DNA from: Euonymus europaeus
Taxonomy: Eukaryota > Streptophyta > Magnoliopsida > Celastrales > Celastraceae
NCBI GenBank assembly: GCA_963580455.1
Contig: OY756968.1
Coordinates: 2,889,544-2,953,543 of the forward strand
Direction of reading: 5' to 3'
DNA length: 64,000 nt
This document shows positions 46,923 through 60,348 of the stretch, in pieces. Below the pieces are notes generated by a model. It searched no databases. It was not told the origin of the DNA and worked only from the letters and a program-made list of their open reading frames with translations. Position 1 is the first letter of the stretch. Every line of letters begins with the position of its first letter. Made by a program: the position numbers and the translations under genes.

Positions 46923-47843
46923 CTCTTAATTATGGGAATGGGTATTTTTATCCATTAAAATTGGGTTTTTCATCCACTTCTCAAACCAAACATTTTATTT
47001 TTGCTTTGTTTTGTGTGCGAAAATTTAAATTATGTAAATTATTTTTTATATCAGTTTTGCCCCTACGATCTCTCTCTCTCTCCAATTAGCCATGCAACCC
47101 CAATTTTTGTGCAAGCCTAAAATGGAGCAGTATAAATAATGAATAATTGATTCTGTGATGTCTAATTGACCACTTTTGCATGAGATTTTTCAAATATGTA
47201 AGTACTTGTTATATTATAGAGGCTTTACACGTAAGTTACCATCCATTATTTCACTTATTTCGTACACGTGTCCCCCCTCTTCTTCTCCCCCCACCCACAC
47301 CCTGATGTCTAAACACGTGTCTCACCCCCCCTGATGTCTAACTCTAAAAGCAGCTTTCTATATAACTTGGCTCAAAGACGAACATGCCAGAGTTGAAGTA
47401 CAAAGGAGGATGAGAGCCCATCTCAAATGGCCAGGAGACCTGATCAGGGCACTGTTGGTAGAAGTAGCGGCTAGATGCTTCGAAGAGGTGTTCTATATAT
47501 GTTTTCAAACACTTGGATATCAACATCCAAATACACCATCTTGCTATACTCCTCGAATTGAGTTGTGGTATTCATGAAAGCCACTCTTTGGTTTGTGTTT
47601 TTGGGCAAACATCAAGCTTCATATGTTCTCTTTTACACAAGTAAATTTGTTATGCAATTTACAGTTGTTGATTTGCATGGGTAACTGGAGAGAGAGATAA
47701 GCGGGGCACAACTGGTATAAAAAATGATTTACATCATTCAAACTTTTGCACAAAAAACAAAGCGAAAACAAAGTCATTGGTCTGAGAAGTGGGTGAGAAA
47801 CCCAATTTTGGTGGATGGGAATACCCATTCCCCTTAATTATCT
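46923..47843. mobile_element. Long-TIR (Pack-MULE-like) element carrying a gene fragment
   Basis: The arm at 46923-47098 (CTCTTAATTATGGGAATGGG...) and the reverse complement of 47670-47843 align over about 175 bp at roughly three-quarters identity, including AAAATTGGGTTTTTCATCCA, CACTTCTCA, GCTTTGTTTT and the CTCTCTCTCC(A)ATTAGCCATGCAA end. They enclose about 570 bp, in which 47344-47600 is a galactinol synthase fragment on the minus strand. Long TIRs around a cellular gene fragment are the hallmark of Pack-MULEs. Outermost ends and the target duplication could not be fixed, and no transposase is present. Confidence 0.6.
47344..47600 (-). pseudogene. Captured galactinol synthase (GT8) fragment
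   Basis: Minus-strand frames read TQFEEYSKMVYLDVDIQVFE and, in a shifted frame, IEHLFEASSRYFYQQCPDQV, SWPFEMGSHPPLYFNSGMFV and FEPS. These match the central GT8 region of plant galactinol synthases (EYSKMVYLDGDIQV; QQCPD(K)V.WP..MG.PPPLYFNAGMFVFEPS). The metal-binding DGD is DVD here. The segment normally between YFY and QQCPD (about 22 residues including the DCFCEKTW region) is missing, and a frameshift separates the two blocks. It lies between long inverted repeats. No functional enzyme is possible. Confidence 0.8.
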
Positions 47844-47877
47844 TGTTTGGATAAGATAGAAAAAATAAAGGAGTTAT

Positions 47878-48428
47878 TGTTATAATTTTCACACCTCCAT
47901 ACACACTAATAATATTATCCGCTTTGAATTGTCCGGTTCTTATAGATATATCGAGCCTTTGTTCATCCTCAAGTCTTGTAAGTGGGTCGTGTCCAACTCA
48001 CAAGGACTTGGGAAAATATTTTGTTAAGTGTTGGAGGTGGGTCATGCATTTATAAAGTGCTTTACAAGTCTTACATTTTTTGATGTAGGACTTCACACTC
48101 ACTCGTACTTGTGGACTGAGTTATTCCAGAGACCCAACAAGCGGACAAATAAAGGTTATATTCAAGTAACTGAACTGATCCTGACTTTGATACCATGTTA
48201 TAATTTTCACACCTCTATACACACTAACAATATTGTCTATTTTAGGTTGTTTGGTTGCTTGGATACACTAGACCCACACGATTTTGTTCCTCCTCAAGCC
48301 TTGTAAGTAGGTTGAGTCTAACTCACAAAAACTTGAAAAAATGTCTTGTTAAATGTTGGAGGGTTGAGCTTGGACTTATAAAGTGTTTTACAATTCATAC
48401 ATCTTTCGATATGATATGAGACTTTATA
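47878..48428 (-). mobile_element. Complete TRIM retrotransposon, 551 bp
   Basis: Two direct repeats of about 220 and 233 bp (47878-48097 and 48196-48428), both starting TGTTATAATTTTCACACCTC on the plus strand, flank about 98 bp. On the minus strand the upstream LTR ends ATAACA and is followed directly by TGGTATCAAAGTCAGG, which matches a primer-binding site for initiator-Met tRNA (TGGTATCAGAGC). GTTAT flanks the whole on both sides (47873-47877 and 48429-48433). There is no coding capacity, which defines a terminal-repeat retrotransposon in miniature. The LTRs have diverged noticeably, so the insertion is not recent. Confidence 0.85.
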
Positions 48429-48433
48429 GTTAT

Positions 48434-49779
48434 TTGAAAATAATTTAAGAGAAAAATTGACTTTTTTTTGTTAAAATATTTCGGAAGGAAGATAAAATGA
48501 ATAAAAATTAATTTATTTATATATAAAAAATCTATTTTATCCTTATACATAATATTCAATTTAAAAATAATAATAACTTAAACTTATTTTTTTCCTTTCT
48601 TTTCTATCAACAAGAGAAATATCAAACCTATCTCTCTTTTTTTTTTTTTAAACTTATCTTTGAGAAATGATAAATATTCAACTTTTTTTTTTTACTTTAA
48701 TGAATTTATCTCTTATAGCAATCACTATCAACCTACTGCTTGAACAAGGAGTCTAATCTCTCGTAAGAGTACTCAAAACATTTTACCAGACTACAGCCAG
48801 AAGGAGATTCTATGGTGGCCATCGATGGCATCGAACAGGTTGTTGCTTTAATCTCTGATCGGAGCGTTGAAGGCGTGGTTATGGAAGCTACAAGGGTCAG
48901 GTTGTTTTCAATAAAGTCTAGGGTTTTTTTTAATTAATTTGATTTTTAGTTTACGGATTCATGGTATGGTTAGAAGTTTTCAAGAAAAGTACATGTTAAA
49001 TTAAGAAAATTTAATTTAGAAAAATATATTAATTTTTTTCTTCTAGTTAATTATTTTACTGTCTTAATCAATATACGAAGCATACACGAGTTTTTTAGGA
49101 TTTAGCGAATTTATTTTTCTTAGGGTTTAACACTTATTATTTACGTTACAGCATGAAAATTCGAGACATAAGTATGTTAGGATTTAACGAATCATTTCCC
49201 TTATTGTTTAGGTTACTACATAAAAATACAATATTCAAGCTCGTTAGGGTTTAACGAGTCCGTTCTCATTAAGGTTTAACACTTATTTTTTTGTTTACAA
49301 TAGTGAGAAATACACAATTACATAACATATATAATAATTACAATATTTTTGAAAATTAATGTAGTTAAAAAAAATACATTAAAAACTATCAATGATGGAT
49401 CTTGTTAGAAATAGTTTTACGTGCTGTGTTCGAATATGCAATTTTTTTTAAAAAAATCTACCACGTATTTAGAGAGATTAAGCATTTTAAAATTTTATTT
49501 ATGAAAAAAAATAAAAAATCTGCAGTAAATTGGACTGAAATATAAATAAAAATCTTCAAAAGATTTTAAAACCAATAAATTTCATCTTATCGACCGACCT
49601 CCAAATCTCCCTAACAAATGGATTAGTGGACTGCCGCTACCAGTCGGTCTGGAAGCATTCTCCTACAATAGTGGATGGACTTCCGGCCCGATAACACTTT
49701 GGGCTTGATTAAAGTTGGGCCTGTCTTATTATTCTAGTTTTTTCTTTCGTCTTTCTACTTATTCCTTCTTAAAATTAAA
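48434..49779. other. AT-rich intergenic region
   Basis: Mostly AT-rich. 48794-48900 holds a short coding-like frame (see findings). From 49685 to 49723 there are GGCCCG, TGGGCT and TGGGCC motifs, immediately before the small ORF at 49780. Confidence 0.4.
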
Positions 49780-50004
49780 ATGGTGGGCAGAGAGGACGAG
49801 TGTAGTGCATCAATCCCCATCCAGAGCATTATTATGAGACTACTCACACGTTGTTGCCGATTTGTTCATAGCTATTTGTCCAAAAAAGGAAAGTCCGTCA
49901 CCATAGCCCCGCCAAGGTGCATAGTTGGAGAATCCTCTTGCTTGCGAGAAATTTTAAACAATGGTCGCAGTTCACATGATTTAACGAACCGGGCTAACTA
50001 TTGA
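49780..50004 (+). CDS. Small unrecognised ORF with promoter-like upstream motifs
   Basis: A frame of 74 residues from MVGREDECSASIPIQS through LLTRCCRFVHSYLSKKGKSV to NNGRSSHDLTNRANY. I do not recognise it. The composition is balanced and basic, unlike the translated AT-rich DNA nearby. GGCCCG, TGGGCT and TGGGCC motifs lie 57-95 bp upstream and a pyrimidine-rich leader (TTTTTTCTTTCGTCTTTC) just before the ATG, an arrangement seen at plant housekeeping promoters. It could be a small basic protein, the first exon of a gene, or chance. Confidence 0.3.
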   Translation: MVGREDECSASIPIQSIIMRLLTRCCRFVHSYLSKKGKSVTIAPPRCIVGESSCLREILNNGRSSHDLTNRANY

Positions 50005-50280
50005 CACCTTTGATGATAAAGACAAGACAATATATAACTCATCTAAGACATGATCACGTTGGACCTATTTTATATAGTAAACCCTGAGTAGGTGACTCAC
50101 TCTTCCACAAAGGGTGAGTAGGGCCTAAGATCAAGCCGAAATGCGTAATCAATGAACAAGAACAGGCGAATATTGAATATTGTTTACGTGTGTAAATGGT
50201 GACATCTGGCAACAGCAGCAGTGTGAAAATTCCTCCACACTGTAATTATTTGGAATTTATATGAATCTTTGTTTTTCGTT

Positions 50281-51071
50281 TTATTTGGAGACTGCATTCT
50301 TCTTAACAAGCATGAACAAATTTTCGAACTTGTCAATTCGGGTGACGGCAGGCGTCTTGGAGAATTCGATTAGCTTCTCCGTATACCTTTCAAAAAGTTC
50401 ATCAATAACTTCAGAACCAAAGTGCTTGCTTAGGAAACCTTCTATGACGGCTCTGGTATGTGCACTAGCAAGTTGAACACTCTCAGGAGTACTAATAGCA
50501 GGTGGCCAATATGTCTCCTCAACCTCTTCAATGCTAAAACAATCAATTTTGGAAGCCAAATCTTTCACTTCAGATGCAGTTGGAATGAAAATCGGAAGAT
50601 TGAAATAGGGTGTTGAAATCATTGGCAACATGGTCATTGAAAAATACAAGAAATTCCGGAGTTTTAAGACTCGATGCCGTAAGTCTTGAACTTGAGCTGC
50701 ACTGTGTCCAATATAGTTTCGACCGAAGTAAAAGTGTTTGGTCCAACTGAACAGCCATAATCGACAATGGTGAAGGCTTCCTGGTTAGAATCGTCACAGA
50801 ACTTCCCAATTTGAAGATGTTCTTTTATGGAATTTCTTAACAACGCCTTCGCCATATCTGATGCTGCTTTCTATACAGTGTTGGATGAAAGAAACAAAAT
50901 CATTTTCCTTATCTTAAAGCATATATAGAAAAAATAATAAATCAATATTCAATTCACAACTATTGTTATTTGATTTACTCGAACCCAAGAACTTAAGGAG
51001 ACCTGGAACTTGGAGTTATGGGTGTAGCTGTATCGTCCATCTCCCCCGTTCATTGGAATTGATTCCTCCAT
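50281..51071 (-). pseudogene. Decayed tandem copy of the SABATH methyltransferase
   Basis: Exon 1 (51003-51071) and the first two-fifths of exon 2 (from 50870) closely match the intact gene at 45181-46557, including MEESIPMNGGDGRYSYT and IVDYGCSVGPNTF. An extra A near 50665 shifts the frame. At about 50600-50610 the sequence jumps from the exon 2 NDFNTLF region straight to the exon 3 FNLPIFIPTASEVKDLASKI region, omitting about 500 bp that hold the rest of exon 2, intron 2 and the start of exon 3. Short TTGAA homology lies at the junction. The remainder of exon 3 is open to the same AVSK end. It cannot make a working enzyme. Confidence 0.88.
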
Positions 51072-52853
51072 GGTCTTGTGGTGTGGCTGTGGTGTCTGTA
51101 TACTCTTTCTTACCCAAGATTTCTCTGATATATATTCCCGTTCCTCTCTGTATGTTCAAAACTTATATAAAGACGCGTGTACACTTAAAAAACCGCAGTA
51201 ATAAAGACAAAACCCAGGCTGAAAGTTTTACCGCGGTTGCATATCCGTTGGTTATGAAAGCATTATAAAAACTTTACACGCGGTTTAGGTAACCAAGTAC
51301 TCGGTAATACTGAGGTTAATTACAAAACCAACTAGCCTTTTTTCTGTCTTGAAGCTCTCCTTTTCCTATTAAACCTACCAGTTTTTTTACCGAATTTATT
51401 AATTTGGTAATAAATTTATTGCTCAACCAGCAATTAATAAAATGGTTTTAAATTAAAATGGTTAATATATTTGGTAATAAATTTATTGCTCAACCACCTT
51501 TCCCAACACATGCAGCCAGCACAGTATGCACAATCAGTATCATCCCCAAACTTCAATTTGGAAATAATCAATTATAGGATCATTCAAGATCTTAATGGCA
51601 TTGGACTAAAAACATGTAAATATAAGATAGCTTACAATTAACAGCAGCCATTGATGAGAGAAGCTTTCCTCTAGCATGTCCCTGTAAACCAGAATACCAG
51701 ATCTTAACGACTTTAGTTGAATCTTTGAAATGAAATATATTTTACCCTCGAGTGTTTTTATCGTGGCTGATGCACCATAACCTAATTTATGCCACATGCA
51801 AATTTAGCATCACTGTTGATCATCTTAATGGTATTGGACTAAATAATGTTGAATGTTGTTTGTTGTTATATGTTTGGATAACTACATTTTAAAACCATCA
51901 ACGTTTAATATCCTTTAATAGACATCTACAAATTGGCAATTCAAGTATTCAATCCAACGGTGCATATTGAAGATCAAGTGATGGAACCTTCACATGACCT
52001 GTTTTGTTTTTCAATTAACGGGTTAAACGATTCTGCAGAATGACTATAGCACGCCACCCTCAGGATCAACGGTCAGTTTTCCTGGGTAAAACTGAACTAC
52101 GGGTGGCAATAATTTGAACCGAATCAAGTTCTAATTCGGACAAAAACTGTATTTTATATTTAATCCTGAATTTCGAACATAAACTTACGTCCATGCTTAA
52201 TTTAATCCGGCTTGAACAAGACAATCATCAGGTCGGTGGTCGGACATAATTTTACCACCCCTAAATAAAATCATGAGATCCATCATCAGGATCAATGGCC
52301 GTTTGATGAGCATGAAAGATTGCGAATAAAAAAAATCTGCGAAAAATTAACCATACCAACATGCGACATTGAGGGAAGACTTCCATCAGAGTGATATAGA
52401 ATGCAAAGCAATAATGAATACGAGTCGACAATCAAAAACTGGACCTACAAACTATTCCAACCTAACATTTCCAAGCATGTTGCAAAGACAGGCCACGATT
52501 TCAGCCGAAGGCATCAAACAAAGTTGGCAGTTGATTCAAGCGATAATTTTTGAAAATACACGGTGCCTTTCTACCTTTTTCCCACCTTATTAAACCACAA
52601 GGAAAAAGGGTTGCCAAAGCACACAGACCTCAGTTCTACTCTTCCACATTCTGCAATAAACATTTAAATAGAAACTGAAAAATCTGGATTCAGTGAATAC
52701 CAAAAAATGAACATCCGGTTGATGATCTGGATTCAGTGAATACGAAAAAATGAACATCCTGTTGATGGCATTGCCAAAACACCTAAATTATTGATTTTTT
52801 CAATCTTCAGAAGCCAGGAACAAGAGAGAATACAGAATTTTATCAGATATAGA
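51072..52853. other. Intergenic between SABATH copy and ATP synthase gene
   Basis: 51072-51165 is the duplicated SABATH promoter. 51180-51300 contains repeated ACCGCGGTT/CGCGGTTTAGG-type words of unknown origin. The rest has no supported gene. The last 150 bp probably include the ATP synthase 3' UTR, and 52684-52757 carries a near-duplicate of GATCTGGATTCAGTGAATAC. Confidence 0.4.
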
Positions 52854-56428
<3,575 letters not shown>

Positions 56429-58893
56429 TGGTCAGGAATAGGGGTTCGACTTCGAATAGACGTCACTGCGTTCCCTATTTGGCTATTTGTACACTGTCCG
56501 GTCGTTTGCTGGATCTGAGTTACTGTTACTGTGCCCAAAACAGGAATGTCCTTTTTAAAAAAAAATCTCGATTATCAAAATCCTTTTTTCACGAATTTGA
56601 CAGTCAATACGATGGCGTTTACTTTAAGCATTCGTGTTAGATTTCTTTGAAACTCGAAAAAGACATATTCGCCCTCGTATATTTTATTTACAGCGTCCTA
56701 CAGTAAATATTTTTTGCCATTGCTTATGTTTCTTCCGCCAGATCTTTTACCACAGGTTTGAAATAGTCAGCTAAAACCAAAATTTATCAGAGGTAAAAAA
56801 TAATTAGGCATTTTTGTTTTGCAGCAATCAGGAAAAATAATATCAGGGCCTCGTTTTTAGCTGAACATAATAATGTTTTTTTAATTATTATTTTCAAGAA
56901 GTCAAATAAAAAAATATATATATTGAAGATTTAAAAGTAGAAAACACTCAGATGGGCTGATCCAAGATAGAACATTTCACCTGGGGTATTTTGAAGCCCG
57001 TTCACTTTGGAGTAAATTCTAGTCCATGAAAGACCCAAGAGAAGGCCATTGACTTTAATGAAGTTATTGTTGCTTGGGTCAATAATGCACATCTACTATC
57101 TAAGGCCTTGGGGAATATAAGGGTTTGCTTTATGCCTCAACGCCCGTCTTAGAACTTTTAGAGCATCTCTAAGGCTGGATATATATGAATGTGTACATGG
57201 CCCAATTGTCGTTATACACATGTCTATATCTTTAAATGGGTTATTTCAATTGAAGATGTACATTGGATTGTAAAATATATTTTCATAGGCTCGAGATGTA
57301 AATACACAACACAAGAATCCAATTGTATTGAAGATGGATAAAAATGTGGGAAGACCTAATTGTCATTTTGAGCTTCTCTGGTCACGTCGATTTTTTTTCT
57401 AGCAATGTTGATAGTCATTTTCGACGACCATCAGGTGACTCAAACTTTCTTCTTTAAATGTACGTCTTCTGTATTTTCGTTTTTTACTCCCCGTTAACCG
57501 TTATTCTCAAGGAAATCAATCTTTTGTTTTGTGGATCTTCAACAACTGTGTGGCTCTAATCGAAGTTCTTGAGTTTTCATTGTCTACGAAATATCTCTTC
57601 AAACCAAGTATAGATACATCCACAAGAGTCCTTGTCGGATTGTTTTCTAATTATAGTATAGCTGATTTTTTAGGGCTTTCTTTTTTGGTTCCCAATTTGA
57701 CTAGTTCTATGATTATTTATCTGGACTTTATTCTTATGATGTATAATGAACTGAGTTGTGCTTATGGACTGTCAAATCTTTAATTATGACTGTTGTTTGA
57801 TCTCTTGTTCCTCACTATTATTTGAACTGTTTGTATTATTAACAAGTAGATCATCAGCCAGCAAGTCCAACTTCAGCTCCTTTGGTTTTTGATGCCAGTA
57901 TCATCGTGGCTCTCAATCACTCAACGGCGGAGTCTAGAAAGAGAACGCCCTAGAATTGATTCTAAAAATTCTAATACAAGTGATTCTCTTCGGGGTAGAA
58001 AATTTTGACTTTCCACTTTCACCATGATATGACTCTGTAATTGTCTTATTAGTCAGATCATCAACATCTAAGGTGGTCCGACAGTTGTCGGTTTGTCAAA
58101 TGAGAACAATACTAGAGTTTTCTTTTTTCAGTGCAACATTTTGAACATGCGGAAGTTATTTGCAGAATAACGATCGATTGCAATTATTTTGCAAAATGAC
58201 AGGTAGCGTCACTTGGACAAGTTCTTCCACTCTCTCTTTTATTACACATGACCTTATTCTTCTCAAATTTTCTGCCATCTTTATCTGCGACGTTGCAGAC
58301 CGGACACGTACCCACAGTCGCATCCTACTTCCACGTGAAGTGTCTATATCTTATCCCAAAAATTTTGGCCCCATATTTGATAGGTTCTCAAAATTATCTC
58401 TTATATCACTAAGGGTATCTTTAAAAGTTATATACCTCTATATCAATGAGAGTATATGCTCACGTATATTCTGTCACTCATACTTTCAAAAACTCTCAAT
58501 TTTTACGTTTTATGATAGTTTATACTCTATGAGACATACTCTGATTCAAACGGACCCGATAAATCTTTGGGTCTCAAAGTTTTATACTATTAAAGACTCT
58601 TTTAGTTTAAATAAAATTGTAATGAACAAGTTATGTTATTTTATGAGTTATGTTAATTTCATAAATTAAATATATTTCCCTTTCCTCTCCCTCTCCTCTC
58701 TCCCTCTCCTCCCTATTTACATAATTTTTCTCTATTTTATTGCTCTCTTTTCATTTACTCTTTCTACATAATATTGAGAATGAGAAAATTTTCTCTCTAT
58801 GTATATTAAATTATATCAATTATGTTTTCTTTTATTGTGACCTACTTTCCTTTATAGAACACCCTCTCTAATGAAGGTTAGAGAGGGAGCTCT

Positions 58894-58896
<3 letters not shown>
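56429..58896. other. Gene-free intergenic region
   Basis: The first 200 bp are the ATP synthase promoter. 57165-57340 (GAGCATCTCTAAGG... to AATTGTATTGAAGATGG) resembles a MITE with short inverted ends. Frames at 57529 and 58160 have no family resemblance, and the latter is rich in AT-derived residues. Confidence 0.4.

Positions 58897-58943
<47 letters not shown>
58897..58943. repeat. (AT)n microsatellite
   Basis: About 23 uninterrupted AT units in an intergenic region, likely length-variable. Confidence 0.95.
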
Positions 58944-58948
<5 letters not shown>

Positions 58949-59711
58949 GCTAACGCATGCTAAGTACTAAAAATAATGGAGTCATGGTTGATTGCGCGCT
59001 CCAAGAGAGAAAATAGTGTTTTAAACCATAAAAAAAATAAAAATTTGTTGTTTTAGCTTCTGACATATATTTTAATGTGGTGATTTCATAAATCAGTTAA
59101 ATTTTGAATTATTTTTTCATGTTTTCCATGTTAGCGAAATTTTAAATTTATAGTATCCCCTCCATTTTTTATTCATGCACTTACTTCGTATCAGTTTTGA
59201 TAAAGACCAATCACTCATTGACTTGTTTAGTAGTTAGTGAGTAATTTCTAAAAACGAATTCGCATGTGATTGGTTGGTGAAAGAGATTGTCAACTTTTTA
59301 TCGATCTCCCATCATCATAATTCAATTGCAGTCACAAATTTTTGATTTAGTTTTTGCAGAAAACTTAGATTATTGAAAAATTGAATTGTCATTGCGTGTA
59401 ATTTCTAATACTCTTTCATATTGAGCAACAATGAGTGAAGTAGATATGTTGTTGTAAGAAGACTTTGTTTGTATATATGCTTAATATGCTCAATTGATTA
59501 ACGTGCATTGTGCAGGAAAGTATGGGATGCATTAACATAGGACGAACTGCACTCATTTGAGCACGAGCATATTGTTCAAGCTAGCGCCTTTTCAGAGGTA
59601 AATTTGCAGTTACAATTTTCCTGCACGATTTAATCCGGTTAAAATGGTATTGTCCAAGCAGAAAGGCACAGCAATGAATATAGGTATTGGTACTTGAGAG
59701 AGGTTTGTTAT
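58944..59711. other. Intergenic
   Basis: No gene seen; AT-rich. 59500-59600 shows no splice or frame evidence for the MATE gene downstream. Confidence 0.4.
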
Positions 59712-60039
59712 TGAGACAATGAATTCGAACCAAAGAAACAACAATAAAGAAAACAAGAACACAATGATTTACATGAAAAACCTTTAAAGGGAAAAAACCA
59801 CAGGCAGAGAGAGAAAATTTCTCTATGTGGAGAAAACAGGTATAAGAGATATTGAGTAACGGCTTTACAACGAATAAATACTAGCCGAAACCCTAATTAG
59901 TGATGGGCTACGGTCCCAGGCCTATCGGCCCGATCCCTCCGCTCTCATCACAGATCTCCAAAAAATTCTTCTTTCAAATTTGTCGCATCGCGAACTTTTC
60001 GAATAAGACCATACTAAGTTCGGATCACAAAGTCTAACA
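59712..60039 (-). mobile_element. Probable solo LTR, 328 bp
   Basis: On the minus strand it starts TGTTAGACTTTGTGATCCG and ends CATTGTCTCA, with TG...CA ends. The 5-bp flanks are GTTAT and ATTAT, differing at one base. Sequences such as AAAGGTTTTTCATGTAAATC near the 3' end resemble copia LTR leaders. It lies about 310 bp before the MATE start codon. Confidence 0.55.
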
Positions 60040-60243
60040 ATTATAATTTTTTATAATTTATTGATCCATGCAACGATAGCGAGTTATGTTGGAATATTCT
60101 AATGTGGCCCCTTTTCAGAATCTCGGTCCCCTCGTGAAAGGCCCAAAATATAAACGTGCTCTTGAATAATTGAAAACAATTATCCGGAAGATTTTAAGAA
60201 AAAAATTTGCAAAAAGGGACCCGCGGCAACGGCTCGCCACCTA

Positions 60244-60251
60244 CATATATA
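60244..60251 (+). promoter_or_regulatory. TATA-box candidate of the MATE gene
   Basis: CATATATACC about 100 bp before the ATG at 60349, a normal distance for a plant TATA box and short leader. Confidence 0.4.
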
Positions 60252-60348
60252 CCAAGTGCCAAGAATGATATAAGCGGACAAAGATTCAAATCTCGCTGCC
60301 AATCTCTTCAGCAGAGCAAGAAAGAAGAACGACAACTTGAAGGTTTCA

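Noticed and set aside
47344..47526. Functional galactinol synthase
   Set aside because: Only a central piece is present, with a frameshift, an internal loss of about 22 residues and a changed metal-binding motif.
50281..50649. Independent second SABATH gene
   Set aside because: Exon order is disrupted by a deletion of about 500 bp and an inserted base shifts the frame in exon 2.
58160..58669. 169-residue plus-strand ORF
   Set aside because: Composition follows AT-rich DNA (many Ser, Phe, Ile, Tyr), with no motif, leader or promoter support.
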